From an uncultured Pseudomonadales bacterium (lineage in GTDB: Bacteria > Pseudomonadota > Gammaproteobacteria > Pseudomonadales > Porticoccaceae), in assembly GCA_943787675.1 (NCBI GenBank), contig CALSNK010000017.1:1-64000 (forward strand): a DNA stretch of 64,000 nucleotides, in the 5' to 3' direction. The translations under genes were made by a program, and so were the position numbers. A model generated the notes under the pieces. The model was not told where the DNA came from and ran no database searches. It saw only the letters and a program-made list of their open reading frames with translations. Below are positions 1 to 11,199 of the stretch, in pieces (within the stretch, counting starts at the first letter, position 1; each line of letters begins with the position of its first letter).

Positions 1-1385
<1,385 letters not shown>

Positions 1386-1393
1386 AGAGGTGA

Positions 1394-1900
1394 TCAGCTA
1401 TTTTTCAGCTTTTCCTGAAGAGCCGCATCTTTGGCAATAATTGCCGCTGCATTGGCCGCGCGTTCGGCGATCAATTTCTGATGCATTTCAGGGTCGCTCA
1501 CACCAATAATCTGGGCGGCGAGGTAGGCTGCATTTTTTGCGCCCGCTTTACCAATAGCAACAGTGGCTACAGGAATACCACCAGGCATCTGGACCGTTGA
1601 CAGCAACGCGTCCAATCCATCCAACGAACCATTAATAGGTACGCCAATGACCGGCTTTAATGTGGTTGCCGAAACGGCGCCGGCCAAATGGGCTGCCATG
1701 CCTGCAGCACAGATAAAGGCGGCACAGCCCCGAGCATCAGCGTCGGTAACAAAGCTATGGGTAGCTTCCGGTGTGCGGTGGGCCGAAGTTACCTTAACTT
1801 CAAAGGGAATATCAAACTGCTTAAGGATTGCGAAACTGGCTTCCATTACGGGTAAATCAGAATCTGATCCCATCAATATAGCGACGAAAGGTTTGCTCAT
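1394..1900 (-). CDS. purE: N5-carboxyaminoimidazole ribonucleotide mutase
   Basis: Class I PurE converts N5-CAIR to CAIR in purine synthesis, acting after PurK. The 168-residue protein has GSDSD at 11-15 and SAHRTP at 39-44, both in the CAIR-binding site, followed by the Gly/Ala-rich CAAGMAAHL segment. Length is normal for the bacterial octameric enzyme. purK, often its neighbour, is not next to it; the flanks are dprA and tsaC. An ATG start is preceded by an AAGGTCACC-type weak ribosome site. Confidence 0.96.
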   Translation of the reverse strand: MSKPFVAILMGSDSDLPVMEASFAILKQFDIPFEVKVTSAHRTPEATHSFVTDADARGCAAFICAAGMAAHLAGAVSATTLKPVIGVPINGSLDGLDALLSTVQMPGGIPVATVAIGKAGAKNAAYLAAQIIGVSDPEMHQKLIAERAANAAAIIAKDAALQEKLKNS

Positions 1901-1976
1901 TTTTGGTGACCTTTATGAAGGATTGCGAAGGCTACCGGAACTTGAGAACAGGTGCAATAGGGTGGCATAACCCCAC

Positions 1977-3137
1977 CTAAACCAGCCGCTGATAAAAACC
2001 ATTTTCATTGCCAATTATGCCCTTTAATTCGAGGCCTATAAGCAACTCTGACAGGGTTTCAACCGGCATACTATGCTCCCGACTCAGGCTGTCTATGTCC
2101 ATCGGTTCAAAGCCCAGTATCTTGAGTAATGCAGATTCCTGCTCATTCAGCGCTGAGTGCTCTATTATGAGTTCGGCTGGGTGCGCCGCCGAGCCTGTAT
2201 TACACCCCAAAGAATCGACCTCATTGGCTGTAGCCGCAACCGCCGCCAGTGCACCCCCAAGTTCAGAAATAATATCGTCCCCCGACTCCACCAGCTGGGC
2301 ACCCTCCTTAATAAGTAGATGGCAGCCTCTGCTCTGAGGGTTATGAATAGAACCGGGAATGGCGAAAACCTCTCGATTTTGTTCCAGTGCGTAGCGCGCA
2401 GTAATTAAAGAACCACTCTTAACTGCCGCCTCGACCACTAAAACACCCAGACTTAGGCCGCTGATAATACGATTGCGACGTGGAAAATGGGTTGGCAGGG
2501 GTTTTTCATTGGGATGAAACTCAGTGACCAATGTGCCGCCAGAATCTAGTATCTGTTCGGCGAGCTGCCGGTGGCGCTGGGGATAAATACTGTCAATACC
2601 CGTGGCCATCACAGCAACCGTTTTGCCATTAGTCGCTTCCAGTGCGCCGCGATGAGCGCAGCCATCCACCCCTAGGGCCAGGCCGCTAGTAATGGTGAAG
2701 CCGCTATTGGCTAAAAACCGGCTCCATTGCAGAGCGTTGTTTTCACCGCCGCGGGTCATACGCCGACTGCCGACGATGGCAATCTGTGGAAGATGTAGGT
2801 TATCTGTTTGACCAAGGGTATAAAGTAGCGGTGGCGCGCTGCTGATTTGCTTAAGTTGTTGGGGGTAATCCAGGCTGGTAATAGGAATAATTTGCGCGCC
2901 TACCCGCTCAACCAGCACCATGATTGAATCGATCTGGTCGGACCAGCGCTGCCGATGGTACTCCTGTTGGAGGCGTCTAACGATCTCTTGAAACTGTGGC
3001 TCAAGAGACTCTGGGGATTCAGTGAAGAGGGCGGTATAGCTTCCAGCCTGCTCAACAAGCTGAGACTGCAGCTTTGGGGGAAACTCATTTAGATATTGCG
3101 CTACCAACCCATAATGGATTTCGTCTGCTCCTGCCAT
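1977..3137 (-). CDS. dprA: DNA processing protein DprA (Smf)
   Basis: Cytosolic protein that binds incoming single-stranded DNA and loads RecA during natural transformation. The 386-residue product has an N-terminal helical region (1-80), then the Rossmann-like DprA core (about 90-300) with GSRRMTRGG and the TSGLALGVDGCAHRGAL segment, and a C-terminal winged-helix-like domain (about 315-386, SLSREHSMPVETLSELL). This is the full three-part layout, longer than minimal DprA. It lies upstream of purE (76-bp gap) and downstream of the LysM gene on the same strand, as in Pseudomonas. Natural competence itself is not shown by this gene alone. Confidence 0.95.
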   Translation of the reverse strand: MAGADEIHYGLVAQYLNEFPPKLQSQLVEQAGSYTALFTESPESLEPQFQEIVRRLQQEYHRQRWSDQIDSIMVLVERVGAQIIPITSLDYPQQLKQISSAPPLLYTLGQTDNLHLPQIAIVGSRRMTRGGENNALQWSRFLANSGFTITSGLALGVDGCAHRGALEATNGKTVAVMATGIDSIYPQRHRQLAEQILDSGGTLVTEFHPNEKPLPTHFPRRNRIISGLSLGVLVVEAAVKSGSLITARYALEQNREVFAIPGSIHNPQSRGCHLLIKEGAQLVESGDDIISELGGALAAVAATANEVDSLGCNTGSAAHPAELIIEHSALNEQESALLKILGFEPMDIDSLSREHSMPVETLSELLIGLELKGIIGNENGFYQRLV

Positions 3138-3209
3138 GATCCATTCCTACGTTGCTCACACTGAAGTTTTGTCTGTGGCAACGCAGGAGCACACGGAAGG
3201 TTTGTACTA

Positions 3210-4247
3210 TTAGGGATTGCGGACCAGATCACCAATATCAAGCTGTCTATCAGCCTGCATTACTAGGCCAAAGCTCATTTTTTCATAGGTGTAAAATACC
3301 ATTAATAAACCAATGCGCTCATCCGGCAATCGAATACGTTCACCCGCGACTCGATCTTTGATCATCTCTCCCTGTTTGTAGATTGCCAGAGTGTCTCCAG
3401 CTTGAACGCCATCGCGATCGCCGCGATTAAGGGCCACAACATCCAGCGCCCCAGCATTGCGCACACCGCCTTCAACATTTAAAACCACTCCCTCAACCGT
3501 ATCTTCAGGGGCGCGGGGATAAAAAGTAGAGGCTAGGCTGCGCTCTTCGCGGCTGAGCAAACGGTCTTTCAGGCGAATCTCTCCCACGGAGCGCGTAGCA
3601 CCTAGGGTAGCAATATCCTCTTTTACGGCCTTCACCTTGGCAGAACCCACGTCTTCAGCACGCAGTCCCAGTACTTCACCGGTGGCTGGATCTATATAGG
3701 GATCGCCACGACGGTAGATACCATAGTTGAGCTGATTGTCAGTGAAGTCTCCTCGGGCATAAAAATCATCCCCCATGCCCATTAGCAAACGACGCTCATA
3801 GCCGCCCAGCACATAGGGTGCCCCATTGAGCTCAGCGCTGCTAGTCACTCGGGTTTTGGAAAGGAAGTTGTCAATAATATCGAGGGGAAGGGCAGCGATG
3901 GCCTCATCGTGATCCAGAGAACGGATCTGCGGGGACAATTTTTGATCGCGACTGCGATTAATCTGCAATCGCGGCATGCCGTCGATATACACCAAAGAAA
4001 TTAAGTCACCGGGATAAATAAGATGGGGGTTAGCGATTTGCTGATTGGCATGCCAGATTTCCGGCCACATCCAGGGATCACGAAGAAATAGTGCCGAGAT
4101 ATCCCACAGGGTGTCGCCTTTTTCTACCTGATATTGGTCTGGAATATCTTCATTGAGCAGCATCGCCTGATCGTTGGTCTTGTCAACGGCCTGTGCACTG
4201 ATCGCTGCTGCACATAACAGGATAAATCCAAGTACAATTTTTTTCAT
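3210..4247 (-). CDS. Secreted LysM-domain protein
   Basis: Residues 1-20 form a signal peptide (MKK, hydrophobic core, cleavage near AQA). A LysM peptidoglycan-binding domain follows (about 38-85; YQVEKGDTLWDISALFL and a YPGDLISL end). The remaining 260 residues have no motif I recognise but show repeated short beta-like segments. The 345-residue architecture matches the COG1652-type LysM protein that sits between dprA and def in pseudomonads. It is probably a periplasmic envelope protein; no catalytic domain is visible. It is divergent from def, with a 124-bp spacer likely to hold both promoters. Confidence 0.85.
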   Translation of the reverse strand: MKKIVLGFILLCAAAISAQAVDKTNDQAMLLNEDIPDQYQVEKGDTLWDISALFLRDPWMWPEIWHANQQIANPHLIYPGDLISLVYIDGMPRLQINRSRDQKLSPQIRSLDHDEAIAALPLDIIDNFLSKTRVTSSAELNGAPYVLGGYERRLLMGMGDDFYARGDFTDNQLNYGIYRRGDPYIDPATGEVLGLRAEDVGSAKVKAVKEDIATLGATRSVGEIRLKDRLLSREERSLASTFYPRAPEDTVEGVVLNVEGGVRNAGALDVVALNRGDRDGVQAGDTLAIYKQGEMIKDRVAGERIRLPDERIGLLMVFYTYEKMSFGLVMQADRQLDIGDLVRNP

Positions 4248-4371
4248 GTCGAGTCCTTTCCCCTAATGTATAATCTCGTCTTGAGAGACACGAAAACATG
4301 GAAATGCTCCCGAGTTAACCTAATGGTAGCAGTGCTTTTAACTAATTTTCTAGAAATCCATCACATTCGCT

Positions 4372-4869
4372 ATGGCCAGACTAAATATTCTTGAATATCC
4401 AAATCCCCGCTTACGCATTAAAGCTGTGCCAGTTAAGGACGTCGACGACAAAATTCGGCGCCTAATTGACGATATGTTCGAGACCATGGCTGACGCCAAT
4501 GGCATCGGTCTCGCCGCGTCTCAGGTAGATGTTCACCAGCGCGTCATTGTTATGGACCTAGCTGAAGACAGTGCCGGCCCCAGAGTGTTTATCAATCCGG
4601 AAATTGAAGTGATCGAACCAGAAATGACGCCCTATGAAGAGGGATGCCTGTCCGTACCCGGTTTCTATGAACCGATTGATCGCCCCACACATGTGATTAT
4701 TCGTGCCCTTGATCGTGATGGCAACGCCTTTGAAGAAGAGGCTCACGGCCTACTAGCAGTGTGTATTCAGCATGAAATTGATCATTTGGAAGGCAAGCTA
4801 TTCGTTGATTATCTGTCTCCCTTAAAGCGCCAGCGCATACGTACCAAGCTCAAAAAACAAAGAGCATAG
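4372..4869 (+). CDS. def: Peptide deformylase
   Basis: Removes the N-formyl group from nascent proteins. The three metal-site motifs are intact: GIGLAASQ at 44-51, EGCLSVP at 90-96 (Cys ligand) and HEIDH at 134-138 (two His ligands and catalytic Glu). Length, 165 residues, is typical of type I enzymes. It is followed by fmt after 12 bp, so formylation and deformylation genes are coupled as in most proteobacteria. Confidence 0.97.
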   Translation: MARLNILEYPNPRLRIKAVPVKDVDDKIRRLIDDMFETMADANGIGLAASQVDVHQRVIVMDLAEDSAGPRVFINPEIEVIEPEMTPYEEGCLSVPGFYEPIDRPTHVIIRALDRDGNAFEEEAHGLLAVCIQHEIDHLEGKLFVDYLSPLKRQRIRTKLKKQRA

Positions 4870-4881
4870 GCAATAAATCCC

Positions 4882-5814
4882 TTGAAGATAATTTTCGCAG
4901 GAACACCAGATTTCGCCGCGACACATCTTCAGGCACTGATTAGCCAACATGAAGTGGTTGCGGTGTATACCCAACCGGACCGTCCAGCAGGACGCGGCAA
5001 GAAAATCACCCCTAGCCCGGTTAAACTGCTTGCCGAACAAAACAGCCTACCTATCTACCAGCCCCAATCATTAAAAGACCCTGAGCAGCAGACCATTCTC
5101 GCTAATTTACAGGCGGATATTATGGTGGTTGTAGCCTATGGTTTAATTCTGCCGCAGGTAGTTTTGGATGCTCCCAGACTCGGCTGTATTAATGTTCACG
5201 GGTCTATACTGCCGCGCTGGCGCGGTGCTGCGCCTATTCAGCGAGCCGTCGAAGCGGGCGACACAGAAACCGGCGTCACCATCATGCAAATGGATGCCGG
5301 CCTAGATACCGGCGCCATGCTCAGCATTACTCGCTGCCCCATAGCGCCTAATGAAACCAGTGGCTCCCTGTATGACACACTCGCTGCGCTGGGTGCTCCG
5401 GCACTATTAAGCACTCTTGATAAAGTGAATGCCGGTACCGCTGTTGCCGTTGCTCAAGACAATGAGCAGAGTACCTATGCTAAGAAAATTGATAAGACAG
5501 AGGCCCTGATTGATTGGTCTCAACCAGCGACCATCATTGACCGGCGCATTCGTGCATTTAATCCCTTTCCCGCCGCCTATACCGAGATAGAGGGCCTGCG
5601 CGTCAAAATATGGACGGCTCAGACCTCCACGCAACAGCTGGATATGCCAGGCAAAATAGTAGCCGCAGATGATAATGGCCTACTTGTTGGCTGTGGGCAG
5701 GGCTCTCTATTACTGACAGAAATACAGCTAGCAGGAAAATCCCGAATGCCAGTATCCGAAATTCTACGATCACGTGGGGAACTGTTTGCCACCAACAAAC
5801 GGTTCGAGCAGTAA
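4882..5814 (+). CDS. fmt: Methionyl-tRNA formyltransferase
   Basis: Formylates initiator Met-tRNA using 10-formyl-tetrahydrofolate. The 310-residue protein has the N-terminal formyltransferase fold with N104, H106 and the SILP loop (108-111), and the LDTG Asp near 142, matching the known catalytic Asn/His/Asp set. The C-terminal OB-like domain starts near 205. The only start consistent with the family N-terminus (KIIFAGTPDFA) is a TTG codon. It lies 12 bp after def and 3 bp before rsmB. Confidence 0.97.
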   Translation: MKIIFAGTPDFAATHLQALISQHEVVAVYTQPDRPAGRGKKITPSPVKLLAEQNSLPIYQPQSLKDPEQQTILANLQADIMVVVAYGLILPQVVLDAPRLGCINVHGSILPRWRGAAPIQRAVEAGDTETGVTIMQMDAGLDTGAMLSITRCPIAPNETSGSLYDTLAALGAPALLSTLDKVNAGTAVAVAQDNEQSTYAKKIDKTEALIDWSQPATIIDRRIRAFNPFPAAYTEIEGLRVKIWTAQTSTQQLDMPGKIVAADDNGLLVGCGQGSLLLTEIQLAGKSRMPVSEILRSRGELFATNKRFEQ

Positions 5815-5817
5815 CCT

Positions 5818-7137
5818 ATGGCTAACAAAAACCATAAAATCCTCACCACCAGAGCTGCAGCCGCCGAAGTTATCGCCAAGGTTTTGCGTGGACAGTCACT
5901 GTCAGCGCTACTCCCCGAGTACAGCGAAAAAGTAGAGGAAAAAGACCGCCCTCTCCTAAAGGAACTCTGTTTTGGCACTCTGCGCTGGTATCCACAGATT
6001 AGTATCCTGCTCAAAAGCCTGATTCAAAAACCACTGCGGGAAAAGGAGCTAGAAATTCAAGGCCTCCTAGCCTGTGGACTCTACCAGCTCATGCACATGC
6101 GCATCGCTGAACATGCCATTATCAATGAAACCGTGTCTGCCGTAACCAAACTCAATCGGCCCTGGGCAAAAGGTCTAGTCAATGCTGTGCTGCGCAGTTT
6201 CCAGCGTCAGCAGCAGGAGCTTTTGGACGGCCAGTCTGACAATGAGGTTTTTCAGACGGCCCACCCAAAGTGGCTACTAAAGAAAATCAATGATTCCTGG
6301 CCCGAAGAAATAGCCGCACAGATCATTGCCGCCAATAATGAGCGCGCCCCCATGACTCTGCGCGTGAATGCCTTGCGCACATCTCGCCAGGGCTATCTCG
6401 ACTGTCTGGCCGCAGCGGGCATATCCGCCAGTGCCGCCGAGCACAGTGCTCAGGGCATTGTGCTTGAGGCCCCTTGTGACGTTAACGACCTACCTAATTT
6501 CAAAGACGGCCATGTCAGCGTTCAGGATGAGGCGGCACAGTTAGCGGCGGGGTTACTAATGCTCGACAAAGGACAGCGGGTATTAGATGCCTGCTGCGCC
6601 CCCGGCGGCAAGACCTGCCACATTCTTGAGAGCGCGCCAGATCTAGAGTCGCTGCTGGCGATCGATCTTGAGCAGCGCCGCCTCATTCGCGTTGAGGAAA
6701 ACCTAGCCAGACTTCAGTTGAAAGCCGACCTAAAGGCCGCCAATGCCAATGATTTAGAGCGCTGGTGGGACGGCAATTCCTATGACCGCATACTGATAGA
6801 TGCACCCTGCTCAGCCACGGGCGTGATTCGCCGACATCCGGATATCAAAATACTGCGCAAACCTGCAGATATTGATAAGCTAGCTGCGATCCAGACGAAG
6901 ATATTGACCAGCCTATGGCAGACCCTGAAACCAGGCGGCATCTTAGTCTATGCAACCTGTTCGGTACTGCCAGACGAGAACGAACAGATTATTAAGAATT
7001 TTATTGCCTCACAGAGTGACGCAGAAATACTGAAGATTGATGCCACTTGGGGAATAGCCACAGACAATGGCCGACAGCTATTTCCGCTGGTCAACGGCAA
7101 CGATGGTTTTTATTACTCAAGACTCAGAAAGCTTTGA
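5818..7137 (+). CDS. rsmB: 16S rRNA m5C967 methyltransferase RsmB
   Basis: SAM-dependent methyltransferase that modifies C967 of 16S rRNA. The 439 residues comprise an N-terminal NusB-like RNA-binding domain (about 1-145) and a Rossmann methyltransferase domain. The SAM site DACCAPGGKT (about 258-267), DAPCSATG (motif IV) and YATCSV (motif VI, catalytic Cys) are all present. It sits in the def-fmt-rsmB-trkA run. Confidence 0.96.
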   Translation: MANKNHKILTTRAAAAEVIAKVLRGQSLSALLPEYSEKVEEKDRPLLKELCFGTLRWYPQISILLKSLIQKPLREKELEIQGLLACGLYQLMHMRIAEHAIINETVSAVTKLNRPWAKGLVNAVLRSFQRQQQELLDGQSDNEVFQTAHPKWLLKKINDSWPEEIAAQIIAANNERAPMTLRVNALRTSRQGYLDCLAAAGISASAAEHSAQGIVLEAPCDVNDLPNFKDGHVSVQDEAAQLAAGLLMLDKGQRVLDACCAPGGKTCHILESAPDLESLLAIDLEQRRLIRVEENLARLQLKADLKAANANDLERWWDGNSYDRILIDAPCSATGVIRRHPDIKILRKPADIDKLAAIQTKILTSLWQTLKPGGILVYATCSVLPDENEQIIKNFIASQSDAEILKIDATWGIATDNGRQLFPLVNGNDGFYYSRLRKL

Positions 7138-7158
7138 TATAAGCGACTCGGGATATTA

Positions 7159-8541
7159 ATGAAAATAGTAATAGTCGGCGCTGGCCAAGTTGGCGCAACC
7201 CTCGCAGAAAATTTAGCCCGCGAATACAACGATATCACTGTTGTGGATATCAACGAAAACGCACTGCGCGCGCTCCAGGATCGGCTTGATATTCGCACGG
7301 TCATTGGCACTGGCGCCTATCCGGATATACTGGTGAGAGCCGGTATTGAAGATGCCGATATGCTGGTCGCGGTGACCAATAGCGACGAGATTAATATTAT
7401 TGCCTGTCAGGTCGCCTATTCGCTATTTCACACCCCGACCAAAATTGCTCGCGTTCGTGCGCAAAATTACACCAACCCCAAATATAAAAACCTCCTGTTT
7501 AACGACAAAAATATGCCGGTAGACGTAATGATTACCCCCGAGCAGGTGGTTACCGATTACATCCGTAAGCTGGTAGAACAGCCCGGCGCACTTCAGGTCT
7601 TGGATTTTGCCGACGGCGCACTGCAGTTAGTCGCCTTGAGAGCAGTGGCTAATAGCCCGCTGGTTGGCCAAGAGCTGCGCACATTGAAAGAACATATGCC
7701 TAATGTTGACGCCCGAGTGGCTGCAATTTTCCGCAAGGATGGTGCGCTATTCCCTGTGGGTGACACCGTGATCGAAGACGGTGATGAGGTGTTCTTTATC
7801 GCCGCCAAGAAAAACATTCGCAAGGTAATGAGCGAGTTACGCCGCCTAGAAAAACCCTATCGTCGACTGATGATTGCCGGTGGCGGCAATATTGGTTATC
7901 GCCTGAGCAAGGCCCTCGAAGACGATTACAATATTAAGATTATTGAGTTCTCGGCCAGCCGTGCGGGATTCCTTTCTGAACAGCTAAATAGAACCGTGGT
8001 GTTAAAAGGCTCGGCGACAGATCAGGAATTACTGCTCGATGAGAATATCGACAAGACCGATGTATTTCTGGCGCTCACCAATGACGACGAAGTTAATATT
8101 ATGGCCTCATTGCTGGCCAAGCGACTGGGGGCACGGAAGGTGATGACCCTGATTAGCAACCCAGTGTATGCCGACCTGATGCAGGGTGGAGAGATTGATA
8201 TTGCCATCTCACCACAGCAGGCAACCACAAGCTCACTGCTTACCCATGTGCGCAGGGGAGATACGGTTAGCGTGCACTCACTTCGTCGTGGTGCCGCAGA
8301 AGCTTTAGAAATTATTGTCCATGGCGATGCAAAAAGCTCAAAGGTAATAGGCCGCGCAATCGGTGATATTAAATCACCGCCGGGGTCCACTTTGGCTGCA
8401 CTCGTGCGCAATGGTGAGGTCATTATTGCTCACCATGACACCGTCATTCAGAGCGACGACCATGTGATTGTATTTGTGGTTGATAAAGAAAACACCAAAG
8501 CGGTCGAGAAGTTATTTGCCGTTAACTTCTCCTTTTTCTAG
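7159..8541 (+). CDS. trkA: Trk potassium uptake regulatory subunit TrkA
   Basis: Cytoplasmic NAD(H)-binding gating ring for TrkH. The 460-residue protein consists of two tandem RCK units: residues 1-220 beginning VIVGAGQVG, and 230-460 beginning MIAGGGNIGYR, each with a Rossmann RCK_N part and an RCK_C tail. This duplicated form is the usual proteobacterial TrkA. trkH follows after 13 bp, so the complete K+ uptake pair is encoded together. Confidence 0.97.
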   Translation: MKIVIVGAGQVGATLAENLAREYNDITVVDINENALRALQDRLDIRTVIGTGAYPDILVRAGIEDADMLVAVTNSDEINIIACQVAYSLFHTPTKIARVRAQNYTNPKYKNLLFNDKNMPVDVMITPEQVVTDYIRKLVEQPGALQVLDFADGALQLVALRAVANSPLVGQELRTLKEHMPNVDARVAAIFRKDGALFPVGDTVIEDGDEVFFIAAKKNIRKVMSELRRLEKPYRRLMIAGGGNIGYRLSKALEDDYNIKIIEFSASRAGFLSEQLNRTVVLKGSATDQELLLDENIDKTDVFLALTNDDEVNIMASLLAKRLGARKVMTLISNPVYADLMQGGEIDIAISPQQATTSSLLTHVRRGDTVSVHSLRRGAAEALEIIVHGDAKSSKVIGRAIGDIKSPPGSTLAALVRNGEVIIAHHDTVIQSDDHVIVFVVDKENTKAVEKLFAVNFSFF

Positions 8542-8554
8542 GGCCTAAGTCGCT

Positions 8555-10003
8555 ATGCATTTTGCTGTTATCACTCGGGTTCTAGGCATGCTGCTGATGA
8601 TATTCAGCCTGACTATGCTCACGCCTATTTTTGTCGGCTGGATGTTTGACGAGAAAACCGCCTCGACCTTTCTTTCAGCTTTTTCCATTACCCTCATCGT
8701 TGGTATGGCCTTTTGGTTACCGTCGCGAAATAGTGCCGGCGAACTGCGCACCAGAGATGGCTTTATTGTGACGGTATTTTTCTGGTTGGTATTAAGCACC
8801 TTTGGTGCGCTGCCGTTGATGTTGGCCGAGGCGCTCCAACTGAGCTTTATGGATGCCCTGTTTGAGTCAGTCTCTGGACTCACCACTACAGGCGCCACGG
8901 TTATCTCTGGCCTAGACGACCTGCCCAAATCTATTCTCTACTATCGTCAACAGCTTCAGTGGCTCGGTGGCATAGGTATCGTGGTGATCGCCGTGGCCAT
9001 TTTGCCCATGCTGGGTGTCGGTGGCATGCAGATTTACCGCGCAGAAACCCCGGGGCCGGTAAAGGATTCCAAGCTGACCCCACGTATTACCGAAACTGCC
9101 AATGTGCTATTTCGTATCTATCTAGCCCTAACTGCCGCCTGTGCCCTAGCCTACTGGGCCGCTGGCATGAGTGGCTTTGATGCCATTGGCCACAGCTTTT
9201 CTACCGTGGCTATCGGTGGTTTTTCTACCCATGATGCCAGTATGGGCTTCTTCGATAGCGGCCTGATCATGTCGATCTGTATCTTTTTTATGATCATTTC
9301 CGGCCTTAACTTCGCTCTGCATTATATGGTCTGGCACAACCGTCGCCTGAGCTTTTACTGGCAGGACCCAGAAGCTCGCATGTACCTTTACCTGCTATTT
9401 ATCGGCATTGTTATAACCTGCCTCTACCTGTATTACAGCGGCACCTATAACTGGAACGACAGTATTAGCCAGGGTACTTTCCAGCTTGTATCCATTATGA
9501 CGACCACGGGCTTTGCCACCACTGAGTTTAATGCTTGGCCAACCTTTCTACCGTTCTTCTTATTGTTTCTGTCGTTTTTTGGAGCCTGTGCAGGCTCCAC
9601 CGGTGGCGGTATTAAAATTGGTCGTATGCTGATATTAGGTAAGCAGGGCATCCGTGAGATCTACCGCTTGGTACACCCCAATGCCATTCTGCCGATTAAA
9701 ATTAGTAATCGCCAAATTCCCGAGCGGGTTGCCGATGCCATCTGGGCTTTCGTTGGCGTATATCTGGCGATCTTTTATCTGATGGTTCTACTGCTGCTGG
9801 CATCAGGGCTGGACTATGTTACTGCCTGGTCGGCCACCGCAGCAGCCCTTAACAACCTTGGCCCAGGCCTTGGCGCTGTGGCAACTAATTATGCGGATAT
9901 CGGCAGCTTCGCCAAATGGGTGCTCTGCTGGGGCATGCTGTTAGGGCGTCTGGAGATCTTTACGTTACTGGTGTTGTTTACTCCGACTTTCTGGAAAAAC
10001 TAA
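8555..10003 (+). CDS. trkH: Trk potassium uptake transmembrane subunit TrkH
   Basis: Membrane K+ translocation subunit working with TrkA. The 482 residues are strongly hydrophobic, with repeated M1-P-M2 modules. Filter-type loops are visible: SGLTTTGATV (about 107-116), STVAIGGFSTHD (about 215), MTTTGFATTEF (about 313) and LNNLGPGLG (about 432). A CAGSTGGGIKIGR segment matches the conserved SuperfamilyTrk cytoplasmic loop. It is the last gene of the def operon and is followed by a clear terminator. Confidence 0.97.
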   Translation: MHFAVITRVLGMLLMIFSLTMLTPIFVGWMFDEKTASTFLSAFSITLIVGMAFWLPSRNSAGELRTRDGFIVTVFFWLVLSTFGALPLMLAEALQLSFMDALFESVSGLTTTGATVISGLDDLPKSILYYRQQLQWLGGIGIVVIAVAILPMLGVGGMQIYRAETPGPVKDSKLTPRITETANVLFRIYLALTAACALAYWAAGMSGFDAIGHSFSTVAIGGFSTHDASMGFFDSGLIMSICIFFMIISGLNFALHYMVWHNRRLSFYWQDPEARMYLYLLFIGIVITCLYLYYSGTYNWNDSISQGTFQLVSIMTTTGFATTEFNAWPTFLPFFLLFLSFFGACAGSTGGGIKIGRMLILGKQGIREIYRLVHPNAILPIKISNRQIPERVADAIWAFVGVYLAIFYLMVLLLLASGLDYVTAWSATAAALNNLGPGLGAVATNYADIGSFAKWVLCWGMLLGRLEIFTLLVLFTPTFWKN

Positions 10004-10027
10004 AGTCGGCAGCTGAAGTACGGAGTC

Positions 10028-10058
10028 AAAAAAGGCCGGTAAAAACCGGCCTTTTTTA
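10028..10058. terminator. Bidirectional rho-independent terminator between trkH and the TRAP gene
   Basis: A-rich tract, GGCCGGT stem, four-base loop, ACCGGCC stem and a T tract. Because A and T tracts flank both sides it can work for the convergent genes on both strands. Confidence 0.9.
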
Positions 10059-10087
10059 ATGTCGTAAAACTGGATTGCTGAGCTTTA

Positions 10088-11179
10088 TTACTTAACTTTA
10101 CGCGCATCGTAAAAAGCTTCTTCAGAAATTGCATGGTAGTCCATGGCTTGTTTTCTAAAGGCCATTACCGACTCAGTAATACGCCCTGCGATTTCAGAAT
10201 CTTGGGACACTTCCTCTACCACCTCAGCAGAAAGCCGGCGTAACTCTATCAGCACGTCATCGGGGAGTTTACGCACATCGACTCCATGGGTTTCAACCAG
10301 CTCTACCAAGGCTCTGTTGTTACGCGCGGTGTACTCATCAAGCATATCCTGATTAACGGCGCGTGTGGCCCCTTCGACAATTGCCTGCAAGTCAGCGGGT
10401 AGCGTTGCATAGGCGTCTTTATTAATAATAAATTCTAGAATCGGGCCGGGCTCATGCCAACCGGGATAGTAGTAATATTTAGCCACCTGATGGAAACCAA
10501 AGGCGAGATCATTGTAAGGGCCGACCCATTCGGTTGCATCAATTACGCCGGTCTGCATAGAGGTATAAAGTTCACCTCCGGGGATCGTCACAGACACGCC
10601 ACCCGCGCGACTTATCACATCGCCACCCAACCCGGGAATGCGCATTTTTAAACCTTTGATATCTTCCATGGAATTAATCTCGCGATTAAACCATCCGGCC
10701 ATTTGTACACCGGTACTGCCACCAGCGAAAGGCACCAAATTGAACGGGGCATAGAGCTCACGCCATAATTCTAGTCCACCGCCATAATGTAACCAGCCGT
10801 TCATTTCCTGAGCGTTAAGCCCAAAGGGGACCGCGGTAAAAAGGCTGGTAGCCTTTGATTTTCCAGTCCAGTAATAAGCCGCTCCATGACCCACCTGAGC
10901 CGTTCCCTGAGCCACTGCATCAAAAACTTCAAAAGCAGGGACTAACTGGCCGGCACCAAATACTTTTATTTTTAAGCGGCCGCCGCTCATAGCTTCAACT
11001 TTCTTGGCAAAATTTTCTGGCGCGGTTCCCAGGCCAGGATAATTTTTTGGCCAGGTTGTCACTAATTTCCAATTATAGGTTTGCTGAGTATCTGCCTTGC
11101 TAACAGATTCAGTGTCTGTGTTTTTTCCACCACAGCTGGCCAAGATCACAGACAGTATTGCGATTATTCCAATGCGCAT
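10088..11179 (-). CDS. TRAP transporter solute-binding lipoprotein (DctP family), orphan
   Basis: Binds a substrate, probably an organic or 2-oxo acid, outside the inner membrane for tripartite periplasmic transport. The 363-residue protein starts with a lipoprotein signal (lipobox LASC, Cys 16). The mature part has TTWPKNYPGLG, the PFAGGSTGVQ segment, a conserved helix MEDIKGLKMRIPG and TEWVGPYNDLAFG, as in the TakP/DctP7-like subgroup. No DctQ or DctM membrane genes lie nearby, so its permease must be elsewhere. The substrate cannot be read from sequence. Confidence 0.9.
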   Translation of the reverse strand: MRIGIIAILSVILASCGGKNTDTESVSKADTQQTYNWKLVTTWPKNYPGLGTAPENFAKKVEAMSGGRLKIKVFGAGQLVPAFEVFDAVAQGTAQVGHGAAYYWTGKSKATSLFTAVPFGLNAQEMNGWLHYGGGLELWRELYAPFNLVPFAGGSTGVQMAGWFNREINSMEDIKGLKMRIPGLGGDVISRAGGVSVTIPGGELYTSMQTGVIDATEWVGPYNDLAFGFHQVAKYYYYPGWHEPGPILEFIINKDAYATLPADLQAIVEGATRAVNQDMLDEYTARNNRALVELVETHGVDVRKLPDDVLIELRRLSAEVVEEVSQDSEIAGRITESVMAFRKQAMDYHAISEEAFYDARKVK

Positions 11180-11199
11180 TATTTACCCCTTTTTATTTT

